Notes: generated by a model not told the origin, from the letters alone. 64,000 bases of DNA from Streptacidiphilus pinicola (GCF_003258295.1 NZ_QKYN01000066.1:27055-91054); one strand, 5' to 3'. Shown: positions 7,791-18,158, counted from the stretch's first letter. Numbers and translations: made by a program.

Positions 7791-10643
7791 TCAGTAGCGG
7801 GCGCCCAGGTCGGCGAGCTTGGCCTCGAGGACCGCGGCGAGGGGGTTGTCGCGGCCGGTGAGGGCGGTGAGGGCTTCGGTCCAGGCGGCATGGGCGGCGG
7901 CGGGGCGGCCGGCGGTGGCGTGGAGGTCGCCGAGGCGGTCGAGGGTGGCGGCCTGGTTGTCGAAGTCGCGCAGCTCGGCGCGGAGCGTGGCCGCCTGGCG
8001 GAAGGCGCGGGCGGCCTCGGCCGTGCTGCCGAGGCGGAGCCGGATCTGGGCGAGGCTGTCCAGGACGGCCGCCTCGACGTAGGGGATCGGCTCCGGGGAG
8101 GACTGCAGGACGGCGACCGCCGCGTCGTAGCACTCGGCCGCCTCCGCGTAGCGCTCCAGCGCGTGGAAGGCGTAGCCGCGGTTGTTGAGCGTCGCCGCGT
8201 GCAGGCCTGGCTTCTCGGCGAGGCGGCCGTCGGCCACGGCCAGGCCGTGCCAGTAGGTCGCCTCCTCGTAGCGCTTCTGGTGGTGCATGATGATGCCGAC
8301 GTGCGACAGCGTCGCCGTGTGGGCGTTGGCGTCGCCGGAGAGCTCTGCCTGGGCCAGCGCCTCGCGGGCGCGGCGCTCGGCCAGCACCAGGTCGCCGATG
8401 CCGATGTCGGCGATGCTGAGGCCGAGCAGCATCCAGGCCTGCCCGAGCCGGTCGCCGAGCCGCCGGGCCGAGGCCAGGCCGATCAGGTTGACCGAGCGGA
8501 TGGACTGCCAGTTGCCGCTCTGCACCGCGAAGATGTGCATCGCGAACGCCAACCGCCAGGTGACCGGGGTCGGTTCGCCCTGGGCGCTGAGCAGCACCGC
8601 CTCGGTCAGGTTGGCCCGCTCGTCCTGGTACCAGGCCAGCGCCGAGCCGCGGTCGGTGAAGCCGGGCAGGCCGCCGGGGCAGGGGCCGTTCTCGGGGCGG
8701 CACAGCGGGGTGCGCTCGCGCTGCAGCAGCTTGGCCGCGTGGTCGGTGGCGTGGGCGTACCAGGCGGCGAGGCGCTCCGCCGCCGGGTCCCGCTCCGCGG
8801 CGAAGGACTCGCGCGCGCACTCCTGCGCGTAGACGCGCACCAGGTCGTGGTACGAGTACCGCTCCTCGCCGCGCGCCTCCAGCAGGTGGGTGCGGGCCAG
8901 TGCCTCGAGCAGCCGGCGCGCGTCGGCGAGCGGGACCTCGAGCATCGCGGCGGCCGAGTCGGGGGTGAAGTCGGGGCCGCTCCAGGCGGTCAGGACCGCG
9001 AAGGCGCGGGCCACCTCGGGCTCCAGCGCGTCGTACCCGACGGCGAAGCAGCCGCGGACGGCGCGGTCCTCGACGTGGAGCTCGTCCAGGCGGCGGTCCT
9101 GCCCGCGCAGCCGGGCGGCGAGCGTGGCGACGCGCCAACCGGGCTGGCACGCGAGGCGGCTGGCGGCGATCCGGATCGCCAGCGGCAGCCCGGCGCACAG
9201 CCGCAGCACCTCCGCGACGGCCTCCGGCTCCGCCTCCACCGCCGCCGGGTCGACGATCCGGCCGAAGAGCCGCGCGGCCTCGTCCTCGGGCAGCACGCCG
9301 ACGGAGAACCGGCGCGCCCCGTCCACGCCGGGCAGCGAGCTGCGGCTTGTGACCAGCACCGCACAGCCGCCGGAGGCGGGCAGCAGCGGCCGCACCTGGG
9401 CGGCGTCGCGGGCGTTGTCGAGCAGCAGCAGGACCCTGCGCCCGGCCAGCGTGGACTGGTAGAGCGACTCGCGTTCCTCGACGTCGTCGGGGATGCGCTG
9501 CTGCGGGACGCCGAGGCCGCGCAGGAAGCGGGCCAGCACCTCGGCGGGGTCGGCGGGGGTGCCGCCGAAGCCGCGCAGGTCGGCCTGGAGCTGTCCGTCG
9601 GGGAAACGGTCGGCGGTCTGGTGGGCGACGTGCAGCGCGAGCGAGGTCTTGCCGGCGCCGCCGGCTCCGGCCAGCACCGCGACGGTGGCGGCGCCGCCGC
9701 TCTCGTCCCGGTCGGCCAGGGTCTCGCGCAGCCGCGCGACGAGGACCTGACGCCCGGTGAAGTCCCGTAGCCCCGGCCTCAGTTGATGCGGCACCACCGC
9801 GTCGGGCCCGCCGGCGGGCGCGGCGGCGGACCGGACGGGCGGGACCGAACGAGGGGGTGCCGGTGCGGACGCGGGCACCGCTGCCAGCTCCGGGTCCGCG
9901 TCGAGGATGCCCTGATGGGCGCGCTGCAGCGCGGGCGCCGGGTCGACGCCGAGCTCCTCGGCGAGCCGGCGGCGGACCTCCCGGTAGGTCTCCAGCGCCT
10001 CGCCGCGGCGGCCGCTGCGGTACAGGGCCAGCAGCCGCAGCTCCGCGACGCGCTCGTCGAGCGGCTGCTCGGCGTGGAGCGCGGCCAGCTCGGCGACGAC
10101 CTCCTGGTGCCGGCCGAGCACCAGCTCGGCCTCCAGGCACTGCTTGTGGACGGCGACACGCAGCGCGTCGAGGCGCTCGGCCTCCGCGCGCAGCACCGTG
10201 CCGGTGAGACCGGCGAGCGCGGGGCCGCGCCAGCAGGCGAGGGCACGGCGCAGGGCCGGGACCGTGAGCGCCGGGTCGGCGGCGACGCGGCGGGCCTCGC
10301 GCCGGGCGTGGTCGAAGGCGAGCAGGTCGAGCTGGTGCGGCGCGGGCTGCAGTTGGTAGCCCCCGCCCCGGGTGGCGACCAGACCGGGCACGCCCGCGTC
10401 GGCGAGCGCGCGGCGCAGCCCGGAGACGGCGTCCTGCACCTGGCGCACGGCCGTGGTGGGACCGCCGTCGTCCCACATCACGTCGACCAGGCGGTCCATC
10501 GGGACGACCCGCCCCGCGTCGAGCAGCAGCGCCGCGAGCACCTTGGCGACACGTGGCCCGCCGAGCGCGACCTCGCCGCCGTCGACCTCCACCTGCAGGG
10601 CCCCGAGGACACCCATCCGGATGTCCGCCTGTCTCGTGCCCAC
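7791..10643 (-). CDS. AfsR/SARP-family regulator with NB-ARC ATPase and TPR domains
   Basis: A large pleiotropic-type transcriptional regulator. The N-terminus (MGVLGALQVEVDGGEVALGGPRVAKVLAALLLDAGRVV) is the OmpR-like winged helix of SARPs, followed by the bacterial transcriptional activation domain (ACWRGPALAGL, HRDAVAELAAL-type helices) to about residue 245. An NB-ARC ATPase follows, with P-loop GAGGAGKT near residue 325 and VLLLLDNARDA as Walker B. From about 600 to the end there are repeated TPR helices (YAEAAECYDAA type). The preferred start is GTG 10643, with GGGGAG 11 bases upstream; ATG 10616 would still retain the DNA-binding domain. It is about the size of AfsR, but it is not next to afsS or an antibiotic cluster in this window. 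Divergent from the Fe-S protein gene. Confidence 0.92.
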   Translation of the reverse strand: MGTRQADIRMGVLGALQVEVDGGEVALGGPRVAKVLAALLLDAGRVVPMDRLVDVMWDDGGPTTAVRQVQDAVSGLRRALADAGVPGLVATRGGGYQLQPAPHQLDLLAFDHARREARRVAADPALTVPALRRALACWRGPALAGLTGTVLRAEAERLDALRVAVHKQCLEAELVLGRHQEVVAELAALHAEQPLDERVAELRLLALYRSGRRGEALETYREVRRRLAEELGVDPAPALQRAHQGILDADPELAAVPASAPAPPRSVPPVRSAAAPAGGPDAVVPHQLRPGLRDFTGRQVLVARLRETLADRDESGGAATVAVLAGAGGAGKTSLALHVAHQTADRFPDGQLQADLRGFGGTPADPAEVLARFLRGLGVPQQRIPDDVEERESLYQSTLAGRRVLLLLDNARDAAQVRPLLPASGGCAVLVTSRSSLPGVDGARRFSVGVLPEDEAARLFGRIVDPAAVEAEPEAVAEVLRLCAGLPLAIRIAASRLACQPGWRVATLAARLRGQDRRLDELHVEDRAVRGCFAVGYDALEPEVARAFAVLTAWSGPDFTPDSAAAMLEVPLADARRLLEALARTHLLEARGEERYSYHDLVRVYAQECARESFAAERDPAAERLAAWYAHATDHAAKLLQRERTPLCRPENGPCPGGLPGFTDRGSALAWYQDERANLTEAVLLSAQGEPTPVTWRLAFAMHIFAVQSGNWQSIRSVNLIGLASARRLGDRLGQAWMLLGLSIADIGIGDLVLAERRAREALAQAELSGDANAHTATLSHVGIIMHHQKRYEEATYWHGLAVADGRLAEKPGLHAATLNNRGYAFHALERYAEAAECYDAAVAVLQSSPEPIPYVEAAVLDSLAQIRLRLGSTAEAARAFRQAATLRAELRDFDNQAATLDRLGDLHATAGRPAAAHAAWTEALTALTGRDNPLAAVLEAKLADLGARY

Positions 10644-10747
10644 CGGTCCCGCTGCTCCCCTGACGTCGCCTCGGCCCTGACATGTCGTCGTGGCCAGGAC
10701 GAACCTAGGACGGACCAAGGACGGATGTCCATATCGTCATGGTTGCA

Positions 10748-10788
10748 GGCTCGAGCAGGGTGGCACGGGGGATCACCCAGCTCGAGCC
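10748..10788. promoter_or_regulatory. 15-bp interrupted inverted repeat in the SARP/ferredoxin divergent promoter region
   Basis: GGCTCGAGC-a-GGGTG and CACCC-a-GCTCGAGCC face each other across an 11-base spacer; only one A/A position fails to pair. It lies between the SARP start (10643, leftward) and the ferredoxin-CDGSH start (10839, rightward). It could be a shared operator or a strong hairpin in one leader. Confidence 0.55.
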
Positions 10789-10838
10789 GTTCGCATGCCT
10801 TCCCCCGCCTTCCCCGCGCGGCGGCGCACCATGGTTGT

Positions 10839-11294
10839 ATGAGCGACTTCGACGAACTTCCTCCGAGCGACCGGGCGAAGGTCTACGCCTCCCCCGGCGT
10901 CCAGGTCCGCTTCGACGCGGCCCGCTGCCGGCACAGCGGACGCTGCGTGCTCGGCGCCCCGGAGGTCTTCGACACCGACGCCCGCCCGTGGATCCAGCCG
11001 GGCAACGCCGACCCCGAGCACGTCGCCGAGGTCGTGCGCCGCTGCCCGACGGGCGCGCTGCACTACCTGCTGGCGGACGGCCCGGCCGAGGAGCCGGACC
11101 GGCCGACCACGGTGACGCCGCTGCCCGACGGCCCCCTGGAGATCCGTGGCGATCTGCGCCTCACCGGCCCCTGGGGCGAGGCGCGCGAGGTCCCCGAGGT
11201 GCGCGCACAGCTGTGCCGCTGCGGGGCGAGCGCGAACAAGCCCTTCTGCGACGGCTCGCACGAGCGCATCGGCTGGCACGACGACAGGCCATAG
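10839..11294 (+). CDS. Divergent ferredoxin fused to a CDGSH iron-sulfur domain
   Basis: A 151-residue cytosolic iron-sulfur protein with two modules. The N-terminal half is a divergent mono-cluster ferredoxin (PF06902-like: FDAARCRHSGRCV, then RRCPTGAL). The C-terminal half is a CDGSH domain (CRCGASANKPFCDGSH) that binds a 2Fe-2S cluster with three Cys and one His, here in the CxC-x10-C-x3-H pattern. Such fusions are widespread in actinobacteria; an electron-transfer or redox-sensing role is inferred, the partner is unknown. Start ATG 10839 follows a 20-base stretch with no clear Shine-Dalgarno site, so translation may be leaderless. Confidence 0.9.
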   Translation: MSDFDELPPSDRAKVYASPGVQVRFDAARCRHSGRCVLGAPEVFDTDARPWIQPGNADPEHVAEVVRRCPTGALHYLLADGPAEEPDRPTTVTPLPDGPLEIRGDLRLTGPWGEAREVPEVRAQLCRCGASANKPFCDGSHERIGWHDDRP

Positions 11295-11416
11295 GGAACA
11301 CCGGTATCCCGGACGCTTCTTTCCGCGATCCCGCGACGGCGGGCGTGTCCGTTCGCCCGCGCACCGCCTGCATGAACCAGACTGCAAGACGAGGCAGACG
11401 CGAGGAGGCGGTGCGG

Positions 11417-11725
11417 ATGAGCACGAGCGAGGCGGAGGTCACGGTCGCGGACGCGCCGCAGGCACACCGGTTCGAGGCACGGATCGAGGGCGAGCTGGTC
11501 GGCTTCGCGTCCTACGTGCGCGACGACGAGCGCGTGACCTACCAGCACACCGTCGTCGGCCCCGCCTACGAGGGCCTCGGCATCGGCGGGCTGCTGGCGC
11601 GGACCGCCGTCGAGGACGGCCTCCGCCGGGGCATCGAGGTCGAGGTGACCTGCCCGTTCATCAAGGCCTGGCTGACACGACACCCGGAGTACCAGGACAG
11701 ACTGTCCGGTACTCCGGGTGCGTGA
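11417..11725 (+). CDS. Small GNAT-like N-acetyltransferase (YjdJ type)
   Basis: A 102-residue protein of the short GCN5-related acetyltransferase class (PF14542). HTVVGPAYEGLGIGGLLARTAVEDGLRRGIEVEVTCPFIKAWLTRHPEYQD matches it well: V.P...G.GIG.LL is the acetyl-CoA loop and the CPF...W...HPEY ending is diagnostic. GAGGAGG lies 7-13 bases before ATG 11417. The substrate is unknown. The last codons contain a near-perfect long hairpin, so the gene carries its own terminator within its coding sequence. Confidence 0.88.
   Translation: MSTSEAEVTVADAPQAHRFEARIEGELVGFASYVRDDERVTYQHTVVGPAYEGLGIGGLLARTAVEDGLRRGIEVEVTCPFIKAWLTRHPEYQDRLSGTPGA
11681..11720. terminator. Long hairpin embedded in the 3' end of the GNAT coding sequence
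   Basis: CACCCGGAGTACC (11681-11693) pairs with 11708-11720, and inside it GGACAG (11695-11700) pairs with CTGTCC (11702-11707). The result is a stem of about 19 bp with one unpaired base and a minimal loop. The stop codon TGA is at 11723-11725, just past the stem. It separates this gene from the convergent hydrolase gene. Confidence 0.75.
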
Positions 11726-11753
11726 GGAGAGAACTACCGCAGATCGCAGACCG

Positions 11754-13229
<1,476 letters not shown>

Positions 13230-13370
13230 GCCAGTGCCGGGCCAATGAGAGTTGCGTCACGCGGCGATAACAAGATTCACAGAATCTCCCCGGCGAATTG
13301 CCCGATTTGCCCCTGCGGTTTGTCAGCCTTCCGCTGGCGATGTCCGCTTGATGCACCTTCGGCACAACGT

Positions 13371-13404
13371 AAAAGCGCGCCCGCCCCGGGCGGGGCGGGC
13401 GCGC
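13371..13404 (-). terminator. Intrinsic terminator of the D,D-carboxypeptidase gene
   Basis: GCGCGCCCGCCCCG and CGGGGCGGGCGCGC form a 14-bp palindromic stem (13375-13404), followed on the minus strand by TTTT. It lies 49 bases past the carboxypeptidase stop and ahead of the hydrolase promoter. Confidence 0.88.
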
Positions 13405-13452
13405 GATGCGAAGGTGATGTGTCGTCAGCCCGGGCCGATCAAGCCAACCTGA

Positions 13453-15654
13453 TCAGCCCAGCCGCGTGAGCTTGGAGCCGAAGCCCGGGGCGGCGAGGCC
13501 CGACTGCAGTGCGACCGGCACCGTCCGCGCCGTCGCCCCGCTGCCGACCACCAGCTCGCCGACGACCGTGCCCGCCGCCGCGCTGTGCGGGATCCCCTGG
13601 CCGCCCAGCGGCCGCAGCGAGACGTCGACGGTCAGGCCGCTCCAGCCCGCCACCTGCACGTCCTGCGTGGCCACCACCGGTGTCCGGCCGCCCAGGCCGT
13701 CGTCCACGTAGCCGACGACGTCGCCCTTGCGCGCCATCATGTGCCCCTGCAGCGCCTGCTCGGCACTGATGACCAGCTTCTTGCTGTTGGCCAGCACCTG
13801 GTCGAGGATGCCCTGCCCCGGCCCGCCGCCGATCGCCGGCTGACTCAGCGTCACGCCGACGATCATCTGGTCCACGCCACCAACCGACTGCTGGGCCGCC
13901 CAGACCAGGTTGCCCAGCGCCGCGGTGCTGGTGCCGGTCTTGATCCCGATCACGCCGTCGTGGCCGACGAGCGTGTTGGTGTTCGGAGTCAGGCCGTTCT
14001 GCGGCGAGTTGAAGCTCTGTGTACCGACCACCTCACGGAAGACCGGGTCGGCCATCGCGGCGGTCGCCAGCTTCAGCTGGTCCCCGGAGTTGCTGCGCGT
14101 GGTCGCGTCCAGACCGCTCGGGTCCGTGTACGTCGACTGCGTCATGCCCAGCCGCGCGGCGGTGGCCTGCATCTTCTGCACGAACGCGGCGTCGGTGCCG
14201 GCGTCCCACCGCCCGAGCAGCCGGGCGATGTTGTTGGCCGACGGGATCATCAGCATCTGCAGCGCCTGGTACTCGGTGAGCTGCTCCCCCGCCGTGACCT
14301 TCTGCACCGATTCGCCGGACTTGCTCCCGGTGTTGTAGTCGTTGACCGCGCCCTGGTCGACGGTGATCGACGGCCCCTGATCGCCCTTCTTCAGCGGGTG
14401 GTCGTGCAGCACGACGTAGGCGGTCATCATCTTGGTCACGCTCGCCAGCGGCACCGGGTTGCCGCTGCCGCTCGTGCCCATCAGCCCCAGGCCGGGCACG
14501 CTCACCGCGGCCTGCCCCTTGGTGGGCCAGTCGAGCGCCAGCGACCCGCCGTTGAACGCGTAGCTGCTCGCGGTGGTCTGCGCCAGCGTCGGCGACGGCA
14601 CCGGCCGCAGCTCCTGCACGGTGCCGAGGATCAGCACGAGCAGCACCAGCAGCGTCCCGTACAGCCGCGCCCGCCGCAGCGCGATCCGCGTCGGCGTCAT
14701 CGGCCGGGCACTCAGCCGCGCCAGCACCTCCATCGCCTCGACGGTCGTCTCCGGCGAGTCGGCGACCGCGGTCGCCCCGGCCGGCACGCCCCGCGCGGGC
14801 GCCTCACCCCCCACCCCGGAGGGCACGGCCGGCGCCCGCGGCCCGGGCGGCGGCGGAATCGGCGGCAGCGCGGACATGGGCCGCGTCTCGTCGTCCGCGA
14901 TCCCCCGCGGAGCGGGGGGAGCGGGAGGCGCCGAAGGGGCCGGAGGCTCCTCGCCGTCGTCGGCCTCGGGCTCCTCGGGCTCCTCGGGCTCGTCAGCGGC
15001 GTCGGAGTCGGCGTCGGAGTCGGCGTCGGAGTCGGCGTCGGCATCAGCCTCGGCAACGGCGGGCTCGTCCAACGCGTCGGAGTCGGCGTCGGTCTCAGCC
15101 TCGGTCTCGGTCTCCGGCGCCTTCTCGATCACCGCGGCGCGCAGCAGCCGCGTCTCGTCGTCGGCCGGCGGCTCCTCGGCGTCGGCGGCATCGTCGGCGT
15201 TGGCGTCGGCCTCAGCGGCCTCAGCCTCCGGCTCGGCCGGCTCGCCTTCGTCCTCGCCCTCCGGCGCAGCCTCAGGCTCCGTCTCCGGGGTCTTCTCGAT
15301 CACGGCGGCGCGCAGCAGGCGCGTCTCGCTGTCGTCCGCGGACTCGGGCTCCTCAGGCTCCTCAGGCCCAGTCTCCTCGGCGGCGGCGTCCTCGGGCTCC
15401 GTCTCCGGCGCCTTCTCGATCACCGCGGCGCGCAGCACCCGCGTCTCGTCGTCCGCGACCGGCTCCTCCGGCTCCGGCTCCGGTGCGCGCAGGGTGCGGG
15501 TCGGTGAGTCCGTGGGAGTCGGCGCGGCGGGTTCGGACTTCTTTGTCGTCCCGGTCGCCTCCGTGTCGTCGACGGCCTGCTTCGCCGTCGAACGTTCCGC
15601 TTCCTGCTCCTCCGCTCCCGCGGTCCGGATCGACCTGTCGGGGGACTCACCCAC
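13453..15654 (-). CDS. Serine-type D-alanyl-D-alanine carboxypeptidase (S11) with long repetitive acidic N-terminus
   Basis: A membrane-anchored penicillin-binding carboxypeptidase that trims the terminal D-Ala of peptidoglycan stem peptides. The S11 domain has all three active-site motifs: SVTK near residue 402, PSAN near 470 and KTG near 568. A membrane helix (TLLVLLVLILGTV) lies near 330. Before it is a ~325-residue cytoplasmic region very rich in Glu, Asp, Ala and Pro, with three copies of a module reading DDETRxLRAAVIEKAPETEPE and a fourth partial copy (ADDETRPMSA). GTG 15654, 9 bases after GAGGAGG, is preferred over an upstream TTG. S11 enzymes are usually about 400 residues, so the N-terminal half is an addition. 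The repeated Thr-containing motif could be a kinase or FHA target. Confidence 0.9.
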   Translation of the reverse strand: MGESPDRSIRTAGAEEQEAERSTAKQAVDDTEATGTTKKSEPAAPTPTDSPTRTLRAPEPEPEEPVADDETRVLRAAVIEKAPETEPEDAAAEETGPEEPEEPESADDSETRLLRAAVIEKTPETEPEAAPEGEDEGEPAEPEAEAAEADANADDAADAEEPPADDETRLLRAAVIEKAPETETEAETDADSDALDEPAVAEADADADSDADSDADSDAADEPEEPEEPEADDGEEPPAPSAPPAPPAPRGIADDETRPMSALPPIPPPPGPRAPAVPSGVGGEAPARGVPAGATAVADSPETTVEAMEVLARLSARPMTPTRIALRRARLYGTLLVLLVLILGTVQELRPVPSPTLAQTTASSYAFNGGSLALDWPTKGQAAVSVPGLGLMGTSGSGNPVPLASVTKMMTAYVVLHDHPLKKGDQGPSITVDQGAVNDYNTGSKSGESVQKVTAGEQLTEYQALQMLMIPSANNIARLLGRWDAGTDAAFVQKMQATAARLGMTQSTYTDPSGLDATTRSNSGDQLKLATAAMADPVFREVVGTQSFNSPQNGLTPNTNTLVGHDGVIGIKTGTSTAALGNLVWAAQQSVGGVDQMIVGVTLSQPAIGGGPGQGILDQVLANSKKLVISAEQALQGHMMARKGDVVGYVDDGLGGRTPVVATQDVQVAGWSGLTVDVSLRPLGGQGIPHSAAAGTVVGELVVGSGATARTVPVALQSGLAAPGFGSKLTRLG

Positions 15655-15880
15655 GTTGCCCAGCCTCCTCAAAGCTCATGCCCGCTTCTGCCTGCGCACC
15701 AGTCTCCTGCACCCCGCGCACTTCCCGCGCTCGCCAGGCCGCTGACCGGCCGCACGATCAGACGAGACACCGGCCACACCTGGTTCCGAAAGATCACAGC
15801 GAGGTGTCACATTCGAGGCCCTCTCGACAGGGGGGTGTGGGCTGCGTCACTCTGTTGTGCATCCACGCGGGGAGGCTTGG

Positions 15881-16597
15881 ATGGGCAAGAGCCGCAGAAC
15901 AATTCCCGAGGAGCTGCTGCTGCTCGCTCTGGACCCGACCACGGGTACCACGGCGCAGCCGCAGACGCTCGACCTCGGACTGGCCGGAGCACAGCTCGTC
16001 GAGCTGGCCATGGCCGGACGAATAGTCCCGGACGGGGACCGGATCACCGTGGTGAATCCGCGACCGACCGGCGACCCGACCCTCGACCACGCGCTCGAGC
16101 TGCTGCGCAGACGCGGCAGTGCGGTGCGCGCCGTGCAGTGGATCGGCGGCCCGAGACTGGGCCTGCGCCAGACCTATCTCGCGCACCTGGAGCGGTGCGA
16201 GATGGTGAAGGCCGTGCCGGGCCAGGTGTGCGGAGTGTTGCCGACGACCCGCTATCAGGCGTCGGACGACTGTACGAACAGCGCCATCAAGGAACGCCTC
16301 GACGCGGCGATCCGGACCGGGGTCCCCCCGGACCCGCGGACCGCCGCGCTCGCCGCCCTGGCCCACGCGGTCGGGCTCGGCAAGCATCTCTACCCGGGCA
16401 ACGAGGGACGGTCCTGCAGATCACGTCTGCGCGACCTGATCCGCTACGACCCGCTCGGCGGCATGGTCGCGCACGCGGTCATGGACGTGCAGAACGGCAT
16501 GCCGACCACGCAGGTGCGCACGGGCTCCCGCCCGACCGCGCGCCCGGCCGCCCGGCCCGCCGTGGTCACCGGCATGGTCCGGGCCGGCATCAGGTAG
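15881..16597 (+). CDS. GPP34 (GOLPH3/Vps74-like) family protein
   Basis: A 238-residue protein of the GPP34 family, whose eukaryotic members GOLPH3/Vps74 bind phosphatidylinositol 4-phosphate and retain glycosyltransferases. Family features: EELLLLALDPTTGT at the N-terminus, LDLGLAGAQLVELAMAGRI, then a DGDRITVVNPRPTGDPTLDHALELL stretch, and later TAALAALAHAVGLGKHLYP. Streptomycetes have several such proteins of unknown role. ATG 15881 follows GGGAGG by 5 bases. Single gene followed by a very strong terminator. Confidence 0.9.
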   Translation: MGKSRRTIPEELLLLALDPTTGTTAQPQTLDLGLAGAQLVELAMAGRIVPDGDRITVVNPRPTGDPTLDHALELLRRRGSAVRAVQWIGGPRLGLRQTYLAHLERCEMVKAVPGQVCGVLPTTRYQASDDCTNSAIKERLDAAIRTGVPPDPRTAALAALAHAVGLGKHLYPGNEGRSCRSRLRDLIRYDPLGGMVAHAVMDVQNGMPTTQVRTGSRPTARPAARPAVVTGMVRAGIR

Positions 16598-16636
16598 TTC
16601 CGAGAACAGGGCAGCACGGCAACACGGCGCACCGCA

Positions 16637-16690
16637 GGACACGAGCGGAGGCGGCGGCGAACCACCCTTCGCCGCCGCCTCCTCGTGTCC
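16637..16690 (+). terminator. 23-bp terminator hairpin after the GPP34 gene
   Basis: The 5' arm 16637-16661 and 3' arm 16668-16690 pair as 9 + 14 bp with a 2-base bulge in the 5' arm and a 6-base loop. It begins 39 bases after the stop codon. Confidence 0.88.
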
Positions 16691-16879
16691 GGCATGTTCC
16701 TCGTGTTCCTCGTGTTCCGCGGATTCCTCGGACGCGAGCGGCAGTTGTGGGCGCAGAATCGTTCCGTCTTTGGGCCAATCCGTCAAGAACCGGGCCGATT
16801 GAGCCACATGAGGGCGTGTCGGGATGGCATCCTGGCTGGCTATAGGGGCGTGCCAGTCCACCGATGCCCAGGAGAGACC

Positions 16880-17740
16880 GTGTCGACCGCCAGCGTCAAT
16901 CCCACCGTCCGCCGCCGCCGGCTCGGGGCCGAGCTCCGCCGACTGCGGGAGCAGAAGGGCCTCACCGCGGAGGAGGTCGCGCAGCAGCTGCTGGTCTCGC
17001 AGTCCAAGATCAGCCGCCTGGAGAACGGGCGGCGCAGCATCAGCCAGCGCGACGTGCGCGATCTCTGCGAGGTCTACGGGGTCAGCGACCCCGCGATGAT
17101 CGAGGGCCTGATGACCATGGCCCGCGAGTCGCGTCAGCGCGGCTGGTGGCACGCCTTCGGCGACGTGCCCTACAGCGTCTACATCAGCCTGGAGGCCGAG
17201 GCGGTCTCCATCCGCACCTACGAGTCGCTGTTCATCCCGGGCCTGCTGCAGACCAGGGACTACGCGCACGCCGTCGTCGCGGGCATCCAGCCGGAGGCCC
17301 AGCCGGCGCAGATCGAGAAGCGCACCGACGTCCGCATGGTCCGCCAGGACCTGCTGCGCAAGGGCGACGACCCGCTGCGGCTCTGGGCGGTCATCGACGA
17401 GGCGTCGCTGCACCGCGTCGTGGGCAGCCAGGAGACGATGCGGGCGCAGCTGGAGTCACTGATCGAGACCAGTCTGCTGCCGCACGTGACGGTGCAGGTG
17501 CTGCCGTTCGGGGTGGGCGCCCACCCCGGCATGACCGCCAACTTCTCCGTCCTGGAGTACCGGGACGCGTCCGACGCGACGGTGGTCTACCTGGAGGGCG
17601 TCACGAGCGACCTCTATCTGGAGAAGGAGTCGGACGTCCGCGCCTACGCGACGCTCTACGAGCACCTCCAGGCCCAGGCGCTCGGCCCCGAGCAGACCCG
17701 CGAACTCGTGCACAAGGTGGCGAAGCTGCACACCCGCTGA
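16880..17740 (+). CDS. XRE-family regulator with DUF5753 (Scr1-type)
   Basis: A 286-residue DNA-binding protein. An N-terminal XRE helix-turn-helix (RRLREQKGLTAEEVAQQLLVSQSKISRLENGRRSISQRDVRDLCEVYGV, ~16-65) is followed by the DUF5753 domain (YISLEAEAVSIRTYESLFIPGLLQTRDYAHAV, then DEASLHRVVGS, HVTVQVLPFG..G). This architecture is the antitoxin-like or regulator half of the common XRE-DUF5753/DUF397 pairs of streptomycetes, implicated in development (compare BldB/WhiJ-type systems). GTG 16880 lies 3 bases after GGAGAG. Its DUF397 partner follows 204 bases downstream. The DNA target is unknown. Confidence 0.9.
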   Translation: MSTASVNPTVRRRRLGAELRRLREQKGLTAEEVAQQLLVSQSKISRLENGRRSISQRDVRDLCEVYGVSDPAMIEGLMTMARESRQRGWWHAFGDVPYSVYISLEAEAVSIRTYESLFIPGLLQTRDYAHAVVAGIQPEAQPAQIEKRTDVRMVRQDLLRKGDDPLRLWAVIDEASLHRVVGSQETMRAQLESLIETSLLPHVTVQVLPFGVGAHPGMTANFSVLEYRDASDATVVYLEGVTSDLYLEKESDVRAYATLYEHLQAQALGPEQTRELVHKVAKLHTR

Positions 17741-17944
17741 GCCGCACCGAGGCCCGCTGAGATCGCGAAGGCGCGGAAGAATACACCACGGGCATGCTCC
17801 GGCAGCGTTTCGTCCACCAATTCCTGTCGGATGAGTGAACGCCGACAGTCGGAGGTTCCCAGCGGAGGGACGGGGTGGGCAGACTGACACCCGTAATCGC
17901 GATCAGCGGATCGTCACCTTGCTCTCCCCGAACTGGAGATGGAA

Positions 17945-18157
17945 ATGATCACTGAGGACCACCGCGACGGCGCCGCCCTCGACTGGCGCAAGTCCAGCTA
18001 CTCCGGAGCCAATGCCTGTGTCGAGGTCGCGCGTCCCGACGGCGCGGTCTTCGTCCGTGACTCCAAGGACCTGGCCGGACCGTCGCTCGCCTTCACCCGC
18101 GAGGCCTGGCAGTCCTTCCTCGCCGAGGTTGGGACCGGCTCGCTGGACCAGGCCTGA
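17945..18157 (+). CDS. DUF397 domain protein, partner of the XRE/DUF5753 regulator
   Basis: A 70-residue DUF397 protein with the diagnostic core WRKSSYSGANACVEVA...VFVRDSKD...L.F....W..FL. DUF397 proteins are encoded next to XRE/DUF5753 regulators and are thought to act with them. GGAG at 17935-17938 with 6-base spacing favours ATG 17945 over ATG 17939. A strong terminator follows directly. The 204-base gap to the regulator may hold its own promoter. Confidence 0.9.
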   Translation: MITEDHRDGAALDWRKSSYSGANACVEVARPDGAVFVRDSKDLAGPSLAFTREAWQSFLAEVGTGSLDQA

Positions 18158-18158
18158 G

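Noticed and set aside
14970..15060. Short alternating codon repeats in the carboxypeptidase gene as a mobile or phase-variable repeat
   Set aside because: The gtcggagtcggc-type runs encode the Asp/Ala/Ser stretches of the acidic domain and are imperfect; composition bias explains them.
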